DNA from: Pyrocephalus nanus
Lineage: Eukaryota > Chordata > Aves > Passeriformes > Tyrannidae
Direction: 5' to 3'
Assembly: GCA_038380795.1 (NCBI GenBank)
Contig: CM076260.1
Coordinates: 5,059,533 to 5,123,532 of the forward strand
DNA length: 64,000 nucleotides
The position numbers were made by a program, and so were the translations under genes. The notes below the pieces were generated by a model. It did no database searches. It saw only the letters and a program-made list of their open reading frames with translations, and was not told the DNA's origin. Of the stretch, positions 1-11,954 are shown in pieces (position 1 is the first letter of the stretch; every line of letters starts with the position of its first letter).

Positions 1-1520
1 AAAATTCACAAGAGCACACAGGCATCACACGTGCAATTTAGGTGGAATTTAGGTGCTCAAGTATAGCAGCAACAGCCTAAATTGTGAAAAACTTAGGAAT
101 TTGGGAGACTTCAGAAGTCTTGGGTTTCAGCAGGGTTTTGCATATCTCAAAGCATAGAGACTCCACAGCACTTGTTCCAGAGCCTCTGTGGCCTCATTCA
201 AGGCCTCAAGCAGTTTTTGAATGAAGATACCACCTAACTCATGAAATCAAGCACCTGCTCATTAGTTGTTCAGTGCAGGTGTCCTTCACTGAATGTTCCT
301 CAGCAGCAGATACTGAGCTGAATGTTCCAATGCTCTCAAGCTCTGGATGTATAAACAAGCATCAATTTAGTCTAGGAATGTAGGATATATAAAATATTAA
401 TTATAAAATTAGGTTCTTCTTCAAGAGAAGGCTAAAAAAGGACAGATACGTCTCAAAAACATGCCTAATATTGAAAGTTTTAAATATCTCAATCAATTTA
501 GTGTTCAAGTCTGTTCAAGAAAGGGATCCCAATTTGGGAAAGAAATATCTGCTAGAGTAGCAAAAGACACAGTCAATCCTGTGACAGAAAGTATTTTGTT
601 GTATTCTGACAATTAATCCAGTGCAGTGCATACAAACCCATGGTACTGGTAAATTAAACAATCCCAGGTCACCACAAAGATGCTGAAATATGACTGCTCA
701 CCTGTTATATTCACAGAGCACTTGCTGGCACTCTTTTGGGCTGGGTCAGCTAACCCTGTCCGAAATCACTCCCAGGCACAGGTCAGCTAAAATGAGCCCA
801 GGACCGTTCCCAGGAGGCAGGAAGGTCATTGCTTTTGAAGACAAAGTGACACTGTTTGTTTAGTTCCATGGTACAGGTGTTGCCCATGTTTTTTGCTCTG
901 AGTGCAAAAATTTAGGTGAGAAATAGATTCTCAAGGTGCAGCCATTAGGTGAGAAATTCTGAAGAATTATCAGTGCTCAGATAGAGCTTACAACTCTGAT
1001 AAAATTCTTTCTGATAAAATTCCCTTCTCCTGCTTTCCCACTTGTTGAACAGTCCATCCTCTCACTCCTGCAATAAGACACTGCATTTCTCCAGGCAAGC
1101 AAAGAGAAACCACAGGCAAGATTAAAACATTTTGCTGAGAATTTCATGACTCCCTGGTGACTGCACTGGCTGCATCAGGAGCCCAGTCCCCTGGCAGCTC
1201 TTGTGGGCACCTTAGATTACACTGTGGCTATTTCATGCTGGTTTAGATGGCATTTCGTTCATTGTGAAACCCTCAACTGAGCATTCACATGGGGTAAGAT
1301 TACATCAACGGTTCAGTTACGAAATGGGAGGCAAGAAAATAAATTATTAAAACCAGAAGAGTTGACTGATTCCAAATCCAGGGTATTATTCATGTGTTGT
1401 TTAACAATAGCAAGTTGCACTCATCGCTATCTTCCTGCACATCGGATCAATCCAAATGATCTGCTGACAACCAAAGTACAGTCAAAGCTTATACACCTTG
1501 ACAGACCCAGGTTTGGGGGG

Positions 1521-1539
1521 TGTGTGTGTGTGTGTGTGT
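1521..1539. repeat. (TG)n microsatellite
   Basis: About ten uninterrupted TG units directly after a run of six G. Confidence 0.9.
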
Positions 1540-1686
1540 CATATTTTAAAACTGTTTTGTGAAATTTATTTTCAGTTTAAGAAAGTATTCTTCAAATGAG
1601 ACAGGTGGAAGAATAAAGGTGCTACCTACTAATTTCTGAAAGGTTATGTGAAACTTCAAACAAAAAATGAACTCACCATGAAAATA

Positions 1687-1727
1687 CATATATATATATT
1701 ATATATATATATTATATATATATATAA
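1687..1727. repeat. (TA)n microsatellite
   Basis: Alternating TA with two TT interruptions; self-complementary and able to extrude as a cruciform. Confidence 0.9.
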
Positions 1728-2872
1728 AACAAGTTCCCATTGTTGACATAAAACAGGGTATGAATTGAAGAATTATTTGATGCTACCAAGTGAGAGCATC
1801 AGACAACTTTATTTTTCCCTTCTGCAGGAAAAAAATAAAGGAATATTCTGAGTCAGTAGGAACAAGGGAATTGTTCTGAATTATCACTTTGCCACTAGGT
1901 AGTGGTTCGTTTTGCAGAGATAAAATGTCTCAATGTTTGTAGTTGCTTGGACCAAGAATATTGGGTTGAGTTTGGTACCATATATCAAAATCATTAATAT
2001 CTCCTGATATCTGGGGCAGGCTATGGATTTGCACAGGATTTATGTCTATCAAAAATAGTCCTGTATCATTTAGAAGAGGACATGACTTTGTTATTCTTGT
2101 TTATCTCTGGCTGCTCTGCCCAGATCTTCTCTTTGTGAAGACCCTGAAGTTTTCAAGCTGAGCAGAGTGCTGCAAACAGTTCATGTGGACAGTCCCTTTT
2201 GGGACAGTCTCCTCTCCTTTCTTTGAAACAAGTCTGCCATGATGCACACTCAGGCTTTTCCATTAACACGTGCCACCTTTTTCAAACTCCTTGGAGGAGA
2301 TGATTTCATCATCTTCTCCAGCAATTCCTACAACTTCCTTCCATTTTAATGTTTATCTATTAAATGTTCATCTATTTCTTACTTTTGGAAGCTCATCTTT
2401 GAGCTGAGACCTCTAGCTGAGCCTCCAGCTTTCACCTCCATTTATGAAAACCAGAGCCAGCATTTTAAGACAAATTCTCAGAGTCTGCTCATGAAGTTGT
2501 ATGTTTTCAACAACCAAATCTTGTTTAAGCTGGTATTTGCAACTTCAAGCATAGTAATTTTTAAATTGTTTTCTTCTGGATGTCTGCTCTGCATTGCATG
2601 TTACTGCCTGAGGGGTTATTTATTTACAAAGTCTAAAATTCAGTGTAGGGACACTGAATTTTCTCAGCAGGAACTGAAGGTAGTTGCCCCCCTAAAGAAT
2701 CCACTTTGGATCAATAGATTTTGCTCTTTTGTTAAAACTTTTACATATAACAGTTGGCTGTTGGTTAGCCCAGTCCAAGTGAGGACAGATCACCACAGCA
2801 CACGGGGACTCATCAGCAAAACCTGAGCTGAGCTTTCATTCCAGTGATTTGACTCCAGAGCAGAAAATGGGC

Positions 2873-2878
2873 TCCAAA
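2873..2878. repeat. Target-site duplication, left copy
   Basis: TCCAAA immediately outside the TG that ends the ERV; the identical hexamer flanks the other end at 4511-4516. Six bases is the usual duplication size of class II (ERVK-like) avian retroviruses. Confidence 0.8.
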
Positions 2879-3124
2879 TGTAGCAGTTATTAATGTAATA
2901 ACTAATACATCCCATAGGGACTATAAGGACACCAACGTGGTGTGTAACGAGATATCTTTATTACCCAGCGCCCCCACATATATAGCAGTTTCAAATGCTG
3001 GCGCGTCACAACATGTGACCATGTCAGCCAATCCCATACAAGCATCCAACTGCACATGTGCAACAGAGTACTTAAACGACATTTCCCATAGAGCTTTACA
3101 GCACCTGGTCTAACCACACCCACA
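2879..3124 (-). repeat. 3' LTR of the compact ERV
   Basis: 246 bp, TG...CA on the minus strand. It contains a TATA-like CTATATATG (about 2976-2984), an AATAAA polyadenylation signal (2957-2962) and AT-rich U5. Its first 20 bases recur at 4491-4510. Confidence 0.75.
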
Positions 3125-3133
3125 TCTCCCCCG
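3125..3133 (-). other. Polypurine tract of the compact ERV
   Basis: CGGGGGAGA on the minus strand directly upstream of the 3' LTR start, the expected plus-strand primer position. Confidence 0.65.
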
Positions 3134-4490
3134 TTTTATTTTATTAATAACAAAATATAGAACAGTGCAAATTTAAAAAACAGTGCAAATCTTAAACTAT
3201 TTTCTACAAAACATATCTCACTTAACATAGTAAACTTACTTCTTATTTAAACCTTATATACCTAAGAGTTCTATGCAATAACAAAACTTTATTAATCAAA
3301 AACCTTATTTACCTAAGGGTGTTATGTAATTGGGTAGAACAAGAACTATTATTATCTGAGGGTCTTCACCTAATTGGGGAAACTTACTTATAAAAATACA
3401 AGGAAAAGCTTAAAGGAGAAACATCATGTTCTGAGGTGTCTTTATTAAGGTGATGTGGCAGAGGTAGTTTCGGTTGTGTGTGTTTGTTTTAGATATTGTG
3501 TATAAGGTGCAATTTGATCACATACATTCATACATTCGCTCAATCACTCTTTCATTCATTCTTAGGTGGCCACCTCCATTCCTTCTTCATACATTCATAC
3601 CTGTAGTCTTTATTTTATTGTGATATTCCAGCTATTCAATTCAGCCTTCTATGTAGTGTTTGGTTATGAGGTTGTTTGTTTGTCAACAACTGCACTTGCT
3701 TCTAAGAGGAACTGTTGCAAGGAATAATTTTTAAATGAAATCTGTTTGATTCAGTACTTACTTAATCACATGCATCTTGCCTGCCTGTATAACCCCTTTC
3801 TTATTGTTAATATTGAAAGTTAGTGAATTTAAAGGTATAATCCTGAGTGTGTAGTTAGAAAAATAAAAGGTAAGTTACCATCACAACCTGTTAATTACAA
3901 CAATGGAAAATCTTAAGGGTGCTAATTACATTACTCAAACAAGATAGTTACAACATTTAAACTTATCTAAGATAGATTTAAGAACTTAACAATCTTAAAT
4001 AACATTAGTAAATGTCACTATTAGTCATTTAAATAAAGCTACAGGGAAAATTATAAATTTAAAAATGTATCACTAAGACAATGTTGAATCCCTTTTCTTA
4101 TTAATGTAAACACAAAATTAAAGGTAGTTAACTAAATTATTTTAGACAAAAACATTTGCAATAATTTCTAAAGACTTATGTGTAAAACATGTAAAAACAG
4201 TCAGTACGTGTAGGTCTGCATAGCTTCAGCTTCCCCGCCCCACGCTGCTCCGGGTGCAGAGTCGCCTACAGCGGCCGGGCAGGGTTTGTTGTCTTCGACG
4301 GGCGCCGTGGAGGCCATCGCGGCGGCCACGGGGTCCGCATCGGCGCTGCCCACAGTCCCATGTGCTGCTCCGCTCTCGGCCCGTCTGGCCGCGGCCGCCA
4401 AGCGCTCCGTCAGTTCCGCGCTCTGAGCCTGCCGTCAGCAGCGCTTGTCTTGTGGTTCCGAGATTCGACGAGACCTGTTGTCCGGTGGCT

Positions 4491-4510
4491 CTGGTCTAAC
4501 CACACCCACA
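4491..4510 (-). repeat. Residual 20 bp of the 5' LTR
   Basis: Identical to the first 20 bases of the 3' LTR. Similarity stops abruptly at 4490, where GC-rich internal sequence begins. Confidence 0.7.
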
Positions 4511-4516
4511 TCCAAA
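4511..4516. repeat. Target-site duplication, right copy
   Basis: TCCAAA, identical to 2873-2878. Confidence 0.8.
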
Positions 4517-4629
4517 CCCAAGACCATCTTGCACAGGACTGGATGATAATTCAAAAGGGGAAGTGGAGGGGCAGGCACAGATCTCTTCTCTTTGGTGACC
4601 AGCGACAGGAGCCGAGGGAACAGCACGAG

Positions 4630-4882
4630 GATGAATCAGGGGAGGTTTACTTTGGATATTAGGAAAAGCTTCTTCACCCAGAGGGTGGTTGGGCTCTGAA
4701 CAGGCTCCCCAGGGCAGTGGTCACAGCACCAAGCCTGACAGAGCTCAAGAAGCATTTGGACCACACTCTCAGGCACATGGTGTGACCCTTGGAGAGTTCT
4801 GGGCAGGGCCAGGAGTTGAACCCCATGATCCTTGTGGGTCCTTTCCAGTTCAGCGTATTCTGTGATTCTATGATTTATTAAA
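4630..4882 (+). mobile_element. CR1 LINE 3' fragment
   Basis: Sense-strand CR1 3' end: reads through 'TTCTTCACCCAGAGGGTGGT'-type sequence to a 'CCAGTTCAGCGTATTCTGTG' tail followed by the CR1 octamer-like ending. 5' truncated, as is usual for CR1. Confidence 0.85.
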
Positions 4883-4967
4883 CAAAAAGTCATTTGTTTA
4901 TGGCTGGGAACCACTGACACTCCTTCTGCACTGGGGAAAAGGAGAGGACAAGGTGTACAGCTCTCAG

Positions 4968-5058
4968 CAAGCTGGCCTAGTGGAAGGTGTCCCTGCCCAG
5001 GGCAGGGAAGTGGGAATGAGATGAGCTTCAGTGACCTTTCCAGCCTAAACTGTTCTAT
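4968..5058 (+). mobile_element. CR1 LINE 3' fragment
   Basis: Short sense-strand CR1 tail (tagtggaaggtgtccctgcc ... ccagcctaaactgttctatg). Confidence 0.7.
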
Positions 5059-5060
5059 GA

Positions 5061-7600
5061 AGTCGCATATGGAGCTGATCTTTCCAACAGGGTTGCCCTC
5101 TCAGGGCCATTTAAATTTTATTTTATTTTAATTTTTCACAAATATGCAGTGAAACGCACTGATCTGAGAAGCAACATGAAAACAGGGCAATGATCAAACG
5201 TAGCATAAGGTGGAAAGGGAAATATGGTGATGAGATACAAAAAGGTGAATTCAACATGCAAGAACGAAGCACATAACAGCTACTTCTTTCAAAGGTGTGA
5301 GAAACAGACTAATCCACTATGAGTGGAAAGGAAATGGCACTGGAGGTGCTAACATAAAATTAAAACTACTACTACACCAGAAAAAGAGAAGAATAAAATG
5401 TAGTGCCCATAGTGTGCCCATGGTGGGATTTGACAATGCAAACCTGCTCAGGTTTAAAATGGTAAGAGACCTCAGTTTAACAGTTCCATGAACAGCACTC
5501 ATCCTCTCATTTTCAAGGGTTCAAAGGCAAAATCATGCCCTGTTATGCTGGATATTACACAAATAATCATATGTGGACATTTGCTTGCAGTGTAAGTATT
5601 TTTGCAACCATTTATTGACACATAGGTTTTGGTTGCAAGGCTCCACTGAGTGTTCTTTTGCATTTGATCCTGCACTCCATTTATTCACAGCTCCTCTGTG
5701 TCATTCAGACCATGGGAAAAACTCCTAAAATTTGTAGAATGGACCACCCAGGACTCTACCACCACCAGAGTATTGCTGTGCAGTAGCTCTATATCATCCT
5801 CTGCACACCTCTAGGGTGTGCACAGCCCTGGGCGGGCAGGAGTGTGGCTGAGGGGGAGGATGAACAGGGAATGAATACATTCCAGCCACTCTACATTGCA
5901 AAAAGCCAGATTCAGCAGATTAAATTGTTTCAGACTCTCTGTGTGACTGGATCATGGTGGCAACAAAGACTTGACTGTCTGTGATCCTGAGCTCAGAAGT
6001 GTTCTGGAAGTCTCAAAATAGCAAATGGCACTCGGAGACAAGGGATCAGAGTATGTAGGGTTGGGACCACGCCTGCCCTGATCCCTCCAGCAGCACTGGG
6101 AGCAGGAAGGCCAGCTCTGCAGGAGTCTGCCCAGCTTCAGGACTAGTCTGAGCTTTGCTCTGTCATCTCTTTTTCCTATGACCTAAAACTGCTTTGGACT
6201 CCTTCCTCTGATTAATGACAGAACTCAATCCTCCCCCCTGTGTTGGGAAATCCAGAACCATGCTGAGAGGGAGCATCCCTCCAACAGCACAGGTGGAACT
6301 GATCCTTTTCTTTGTTCCTTAATTTTGATAGCAGGACTAGGATCTGGCAGAATTGAGATAGGACAAAACAGGCTATGATGGTGTTGGCCATGAAGGGGAA
6401 TTTTGGTGTACAAGTCATGTGGAATGGTAAACAGTGGAGGGACTTTTTGGACACTGGTATGAGGACAGTTAAATTCATCCAGTGCTGACTCTAAGAGAGT
6501 TCATGGATTGCATTTCCACTGGTTTTGGTGTTCCACACTTCACTGAAGGAGGGAAAGGGGATTTGTCACCAGAGTAGATGACAAGAGATGGGGGCATTTA
6601 TCCTACTTTTGGGGACAGAGCTGATATAGTACTAATAATCTTTACACAAGGGGTATAACCTAGTTGTGCTGACACCATGGAGTCTCTGAACTCTGTTTGG
6701 GTGTACCCACCTCTATTCCCTGCTCTAGTTTCTTTAAATAGCAGCCCAAGAATGTGATTCCAGAGCAAGCATGGCAGTGTATCCCACACAGACAGAGAGA
6801 CAGACAGCAGGGCAGGGTTCAGGGGTGCAATCCTATGGCACTGCAGATGAACTCGAGGGCACTGCTCTGGCCCTGCTGCTGCCTACTGTGTCACACTCAC
6901 CAAGGCACTTCCTTACTCTTGCTGCCCCTGATTTATCCAGTGGGATTGTACATTTGTCAGGGTCTGACCGATCTCCTGCTGTTCCTGCCCAGTGCCTGGT
7001 AACAATGGAGTGCTGTTATTGGCTTGTGCCTCTCAGCACCATTGTGATACAACAATAGTTTGAAGAAAGAGGCCAATTTTCTTTCATTTTAGGGTTTGGC
7101 TAATTTGACTCTTACTAATTTCTAAATGGACCCACACCGGGAATTCAGAAATGCCAGGATTACAACTTATTGTTTAGAGAAAAAAAAGTATTGCTGAGAG
7201 ACCGAATCCTGTAAAAAATGTAGTGGTAGATAAGAGTGGAAATTCATGGAGATGGTTCTCTTGGATGGAAACCTTGAACAGGTTTCCTTGTTCAACCTGG
7301 AACACAATGTTTAATGGAGAAAGAAGACAGGAAGATTGGGAAACAAAGGCACAACAGAAACTTTATGATAACAAGTCTCTTATTAGGTAGAATGGGGAAG
7401 ACAAAACTTCTGCTCTATAATAAGCTGTGGTGGCACCAACAGCGCTTTTATGGTGACCCTGTTAAGGACAGCATTCAGCAGAGCTGCCTGCCCAGCAACT
7501 AATACAGCAACACACTGCTAAGGCAACTTCCTTGGATTTCAACTTCCAGTGAAAGAACTGCTGGGAGTTTAAGGGTCCCTAGCAGCAGGGAGAGCACCAG
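5061..7600. other. Intergenic, no gene recognised
   Basis: No exon-like frame or repeat family recognised apart from a TTTTA-rich patch near 5115-5140 and a small double hairpin at 7267-7295. Confidence 0.55.
7267..7295. other. Overlapping inverted repeats (two alternative hairpins)
   Basis: GGAAACCT (7267-7274) pairs with AGGTTTCC (7280-7287), while the overlapping TTGAACA (7274-7280) pairs with TGTTCAA (7289-7295). The two stems are mutually exclusive. No gene context. Confidence 0.5.
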
Positions 7601-7602
7601 AA

Positions 7603-7730
7603 GCATAGAATGGTTTGGGTTGCAAGGGACCTTAAAGCTCATCTTATTCCAACCCCCCTGCCATGAGCAGGGACACCTTCCACTATCCTAGGTTGCTCCA
7701 AGCCCCATCCAACCTGGCCTTGAACAGTAG
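7603..7730 (-). mobile_element. CR1 LINE 3' fragment
   Basis: Antisense CR1 tail: tagaatggtttgggttgcaa through ccaacctggccttgaacag. Confidence 0.85.
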
Positions 7731-8844
7731 AAGACCCTCTGTTGCTTTTCAAGTCTTTATCAAATTTGTAAAATCATGTTCAGATCTCTTTTTCAGCCTT
7801 CAGATTATAACTATATGAATGAGAGAAGTCACAGCTATTCTGCCTTGACTTCCTTTCTGATGCTTTTTGACCCTTTGAGCCAAGCAGTGGTTAATTCCCC
7901 CTATTCAAAACTGCCAAGCTTCAAGATGGCTGTAAATGTGGCAGGGAGTAGAATTGTGAGGGAAAGAAGAGAAGCTACTTTCTCAAAATTATTATATGTT
8001 AGTCACCAGCATTTTAATTGCTTGAGTTTTCAAGCTTAACTGAGCTGCAGCAACATGTTGCTTTCAGAGAGCGTTTCCTACACCTTGGGAGGTGCTTTAG
8101 GATTTACTTCCTGACACTTCATTCCTTTGCAGTGGTGTGAAATGCCTTCTGCAGGGATATAAGAGATCAAAGTTGCAAACCATAATCCCACATGTTACTG
8201 ACAGTGGAGCCACGTCTTCTGCTCATTGCTCCCAACACTTGACAGGAAACAAAAGTGGGATCAAAGGGCAAGTTAAATATTTAGTGAATATTCTCTGTAT
8301 TTGCCTAGAGAAGCTTTCAGCTATTTCTTCCGTGTTTAAACAGTGCTCAGCTATATTTTGCTAATATTGAGTTATCCCTCTGCTTACCTTCCAGGGGCCT
8401 CTCTACAGCGAAAAACTAGTGAGGTGAGAAAGAGCCTCAGAAAAGCATCACTGCAGCCTCCTCACCTCAGGTAGGCCTGACACACCAATTCCTCTGCTGC
8501 TCAAGCAATCTGTGCATCAGGAAAGTATTGTCTGGCTTTTAAGACACTGGTTCAGACTGTGCTGTAATAGACCACACTCAAAAACAGCAACAGCAACTGT
8601 GAATACTTTCTGCACTCAATTACACTGAAAAAACAGAGATGAACCTCAGAAAAAAACCCCAAGTTTTGTGGTGAGGGCCCTGGGGCAAGCTAGGTTTGGA
8701 TCCTTGCCTTCCCACAGTCTTCCTGTCTGCTTTTTGGCCAGTGGTTAAATCTTTCTCTGCCTTAATGCCCCAGAATTAAACTATGGATGAAAATAAAAGC
8801 ATTCTACTTTATATCCTTTAAATCACCATCACACTTTCCCAGAA
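7731..8844. other. Intergenic, no gene recognised
   Basis: No repeat family, exon or RNA gene recognised between the two CR1 copies. Confidence 0.5.
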
Positions 8845-9720
8845 ACATAGAATGGGTTTGGGTTGGAAGGGACCTTAAGCTCATCTCATTTCAACTCTCC
8901 TGCTAAAGGCAGGGACAACTTCCACTACCCCAGGTTGCTCCAAGCCACATCCAACCTGGCCTTGAACACTTCCAGGGATGGGGCAGCCACAGCTTCTCTG
9001 GGCAACCTGTGCCAGGGTCTCACCAACCTCAGTGTAAAGAATTTCTTCCTAATGTCTAATGTAAATACACCCTCTGTCAGTTTGAAGCCATTTCCCCTGT
9101 CCTGTCACTATGTACCCTTGCAGCCAAATCCCTCTTTGCCTTTCTTGTCAGCCCCCTTTAAGTACTTGAAGGGTCTCTAAGGTATCCCTGAAGGAGTCTA
9201 AAGTCTCTTCTCCAGACTGAACACTCCCAGCTCTCCCAGCCTGTCTCCATAGGAGAGCTGCTCCAGCCCTCAGAGCATTTTTGTGGCTTCCTCTGGACTC
9301 AAACAAGTCAGCATCTCACTTGTGCTGGGGGGTCCAGAGCTGGATGCACCACTCCAGGTGGGATATCACAAGAGCAGAGGGTGAGAGTCACCTCCCTCGA
9401 CCTGCTACCCAGGCTATTTTTGATGCAGCCCAGGACACAGTTGGCTTTTTGGGCTGCAAAGGCAAGAAATGACCAGTTGTTGCCAAGTCATGTCCAGTTT
9501 TTCTTTCACCAGCACCCCCAAGTCCTTCTCAGCAGGGCTGCTCTCCATCCATTCTCCACCCCAGACTGTGTTGATACCAGGGCCTTGTTGATACCGGGTC
9601 TTGTTGAGCTTCATGAGGTTCACACATTCCCACCCCCCAAGTCTGTCCAGGTCCCTCCAGATGCCATCTCATCCCTCCAGCACGTTGACATCACCACACA
9701 GCCGGTGTCAGAGTTCTGGC
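8845..9720 (-). mobile_element. CR1 LINE, about 0.9 kb, minus strand
   Basis: Antisense copy with the full CR1 3' untranslated region and the end of ORF2. Minus-strand translation of about 9414-9623 resembles the C-terminal CR1 ORF2 pattern (W.ESSPAEKDLGVLV.EKLDM...QL), with frame breaks. Dead, 5'-truncated copy. Confidence 0.9.
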
Positions 9721-10644
9721 TGTGCACATCAGCATCCTCTCAGGAAATGGCTGCACAGGATTCAAAGGAAGTAAATCCTTCCTTTCCTTCCAGGACCATC
9801 CCTGGTGGGCAGCTTCCCTCCTGTGCTGGGAGGGAAGCAGGTTCAGGCACATAGATCTGTTACCCTACCTGCCCTGCCGTTCAGATCACAGGTTGTGGCT
9901 TGTTCTGCTCACATCAACACAGAGCTTTGGGGCAAAAGGGGCCTGGTGTTGGGGGCTTGTTGAACATGGATCAGGGCATGGGGACAAAGGTCCCCATGGC
10001 ACACTTTGAGAGTGGAGATGCTTGTCACTTGGAGAATCCCTGCCCAGGAGCATTTTCTACTCAGTCTGTGTTGCAAACATGTTTGTTTGTTTGTAGACTC
10101 CATGTCCTCATCAGAAGAGAATCTCTGTATTCATTCAGCAGGGAAGATTCGAGGCCATCTTTATCCATTGTGGTTATTTAGAAAAACTCTGACAGCATGA
10201 ACACAGCAGGCACAAAAAACATGAGGTAAATTATGACCCTTTATTCACTCATTGTTTCTGTGATACTGACTTGTGACCACTTTAATGCATGGACTTGTCA
10301 GGGTAATATCAATCTGGTTTTGCCCATTAATGAATATATTAAAATATTTGTCTGTACTGAAATGGTTTTTATAACCTGAACATTTGAAGCAAACTTATTT
10401 ATTGGCTTGTAACTGAATATATTAAAATCTGTCACATGTACTTAAATAGATTCCATAGCCCTAACATTAACACAGAATTTATTTCAGCTAAATAAAACCC
10501 TTTAAAAGTTTCAGATCTAGTTGAAACTGGTCATCCAGACTTCTGGAGTCAATGGTGAAGGATCACTGGAATGAAAGGCATTCTTGGTGGAGAAATATGC
10601 ACCACATCTGGATGGGATCAGTTGTTATTTGGAAGCGCCTTTGA

Positions 10645-10684
<40 letters not shown>

Positions 10685-11216
10685 AATAATAATACTAATA
10701 GTGAGGGTGGCGAGGCACTGGAACAGTTGCCTAATTAAAATAAAAATATATTTTAACTTTGCAAGTTACATACTAATCTTCCCAAAGGTTTTTAATTACC
10801 CGTTTCTTCCTGTAGAAACATGACAAAGACGATGATGTTATTAGTACTTGAGTGATCCTGGTTTGACTGTGAAAGTCACTGATCTGAACAATACAGGGAA
10901 CATGAGTTTGACACTTTTCTGATGCAGAAAATTTTTGGAACCTGTAAGGCTCTTCTAGTGAGGCAGTAGCATGTTCTCTGCAGCATTCTCTGGGCTCTAA
11001 AAGAATGTTTGGAGGTAAATTCGGTCACACAGGATCTGTAAAACAAGATTCCATAACTTCTAGCTATTCTTACCTATAACACTTGGTTGCAGGGACATAT
11101 TCCATTTTTCTTGCCCAGGTTTCATGATTAAAATGGTATTGCCCTTCCCTGTGGCTATTACTTCAGCCAGTTCAGGAGGACTATTTGGTTTTAGAATCCA
11201 TACTTTGGCTTCACTA
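9721..11216. other. Intergenic, no gene recognised
   Basis: Holds an (ATT)n microsatellite; otherwise AT-rich DNA with no recognised element. The right end (about 10990-11216) may include unrecognised ERV-derived DNA joined to the RT remnant. Confidence 0.5.
10645..10695. repeat. (ATT)n microsatellite with inverted (AAT) tail
   Basis: About twelve ATT units (10645-10681) followed by a few AAT units, so the two parts can pair. Confidence 0.9.
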
Positions 11217-11531
11217 TTAAGGATGTTTCTGAATTTTTTCTATCAAAGTCACAGTATCTGGTACAGCCGCCATGAGAGGTGGGGTCTGCTTATTTAACTC
11301 TTTAAAATCTACAGTCATTCTCCATGACCCATCTTTTTTTTTTTTTTTTTTTTTTACAAGCCATATTGGATTATTCCAAGCTGTGGCAATTGATTTTAAA
11401 ACTACAGCATCCAGCAAATCTTTAAGTGTCTGGGATATTTCTTCATGCCCTCCTGGCACCCGGTATTGTTTCCCTGTTACTAATTTAGTTACAGCAGGAA
11501 TCCGCACAGGAGCCATTTTTATTTTTCCCAC
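11217..11531 (-). pseudogene. Reverse transcriptase N-terminal remnant (ERV pol)
   Basis: Minus-strand frame with the retroviral RT fingers pattern: VPGGHEEISQTLKDLLD, WNNPIWLVKK and DGSWRMTVDFKELNK, ending at PDTVTLIEKIQ. The palm with its catalytic YxDD box is absent. A run of 22 A on this strand (plus-strand T at 11334-11355) lies inside the VKK.DG segment and produces an abnormally long lysine tract. Non-functional fragment. Confidence 0.85.
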
Positions 11532-11559
11532 TAAGATCGACAGGGCACCAATATAATTC

Positions 11560-11954
11560 TTTAGTCCAAATTAGTATTGACCATCAGGAAGATTCAGGGT
11601 TAATCCTTTTAAAATATATATCCCTATTTTATATTCAGGGATAGGAAAAATCGTGACCAAGTAAGATCATTTTGGGACATTCCCTATTTTCATTTCTACT
11701 TGTGTTTGTATGGCATCAATTCGTTTCCTTCCCAGACCAACAATAGTTACAGGCTGCCCTTTAAATTTCTTGGGATTCCCAGATACCAAAGAGGCCTCTG
11801 ATCCAGTGTTAAGGTTTTCAGTGTTTGCAAGGACCAAATATTTGAGTCTACATATAGGGCTGCCAGTCCCTTCGTACCCATTGCACTGGAATTTGGCCGT
11901 CACTTCAGAATCATCTACCACACCAAATCGTTTCCCTGGTCTCTTTCTTTCCAA
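11560..11954 (-). pseudogene. Retroviral aspartic protease remnant
   Basis: Minus-strand frame with SEASLVSGNPKKFKGQPVTI and downstream LTLNLPDGQY-type sequence (about 11568-11595), typical of the ERV protease-pol junction. The active-site DTG/DTGAEAS motif reads NTGSEAS, so the catalytic aspartate is replaced by asparagine. A stop separates it from the RT frame. Confidence 0.75.

Larger units (their letters stand above)
1..2872. other. Intergenic, no gene recognised
   Basis: AT-rich DNA with no exon-like open frame, no recognisable CR1 or LTR segment and no RNA gene that I can see. Two simple repeats inside it are listed separately. An open frame at 2491-2826 (plus) has no recognisable domain and is treated as chance. 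Confidence 0.6.
2879..4510 (-). mobile_element. Compact defective endogenous retrovirus, minus strand
   Basis: The element is bounded on the plus strand by TG (2879) and CA (4510) and flanked by identical TCCAAA hexamers. Read on the minus strand it has four parts. The first is a 20-bp copy of the LTR start (4491-4510). Next is a GC-rich segment of about 290 bp with a short open frame (4201-4401, 66 codons, Ala-rich, possibly a leader or gag remnant). Then comes about 1.07 kb of AT-rich non-coding DNA, followed by a polypurine tract abutting a 246-bp 3' LTR. No protease, RT, integrase or env is recognisable, so it cannot be autonomous. The 6-bp duplication suggests a class II ERV; that class assignment is inference. 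The oddity is the 5' LTR, which is deleted except for its first 20 bp while the target duplication stays intact. Confidence 0.75.

Noticed and set aside
2491..2826. 111-codon open frame, plus strand
   Set aside because: No domain, no splice or promoter context, ordinary intergenic composition.
9381..9854. 157-codon open frame, plus strand
   Set aside because: Antisense shadow of a CR1 copy.
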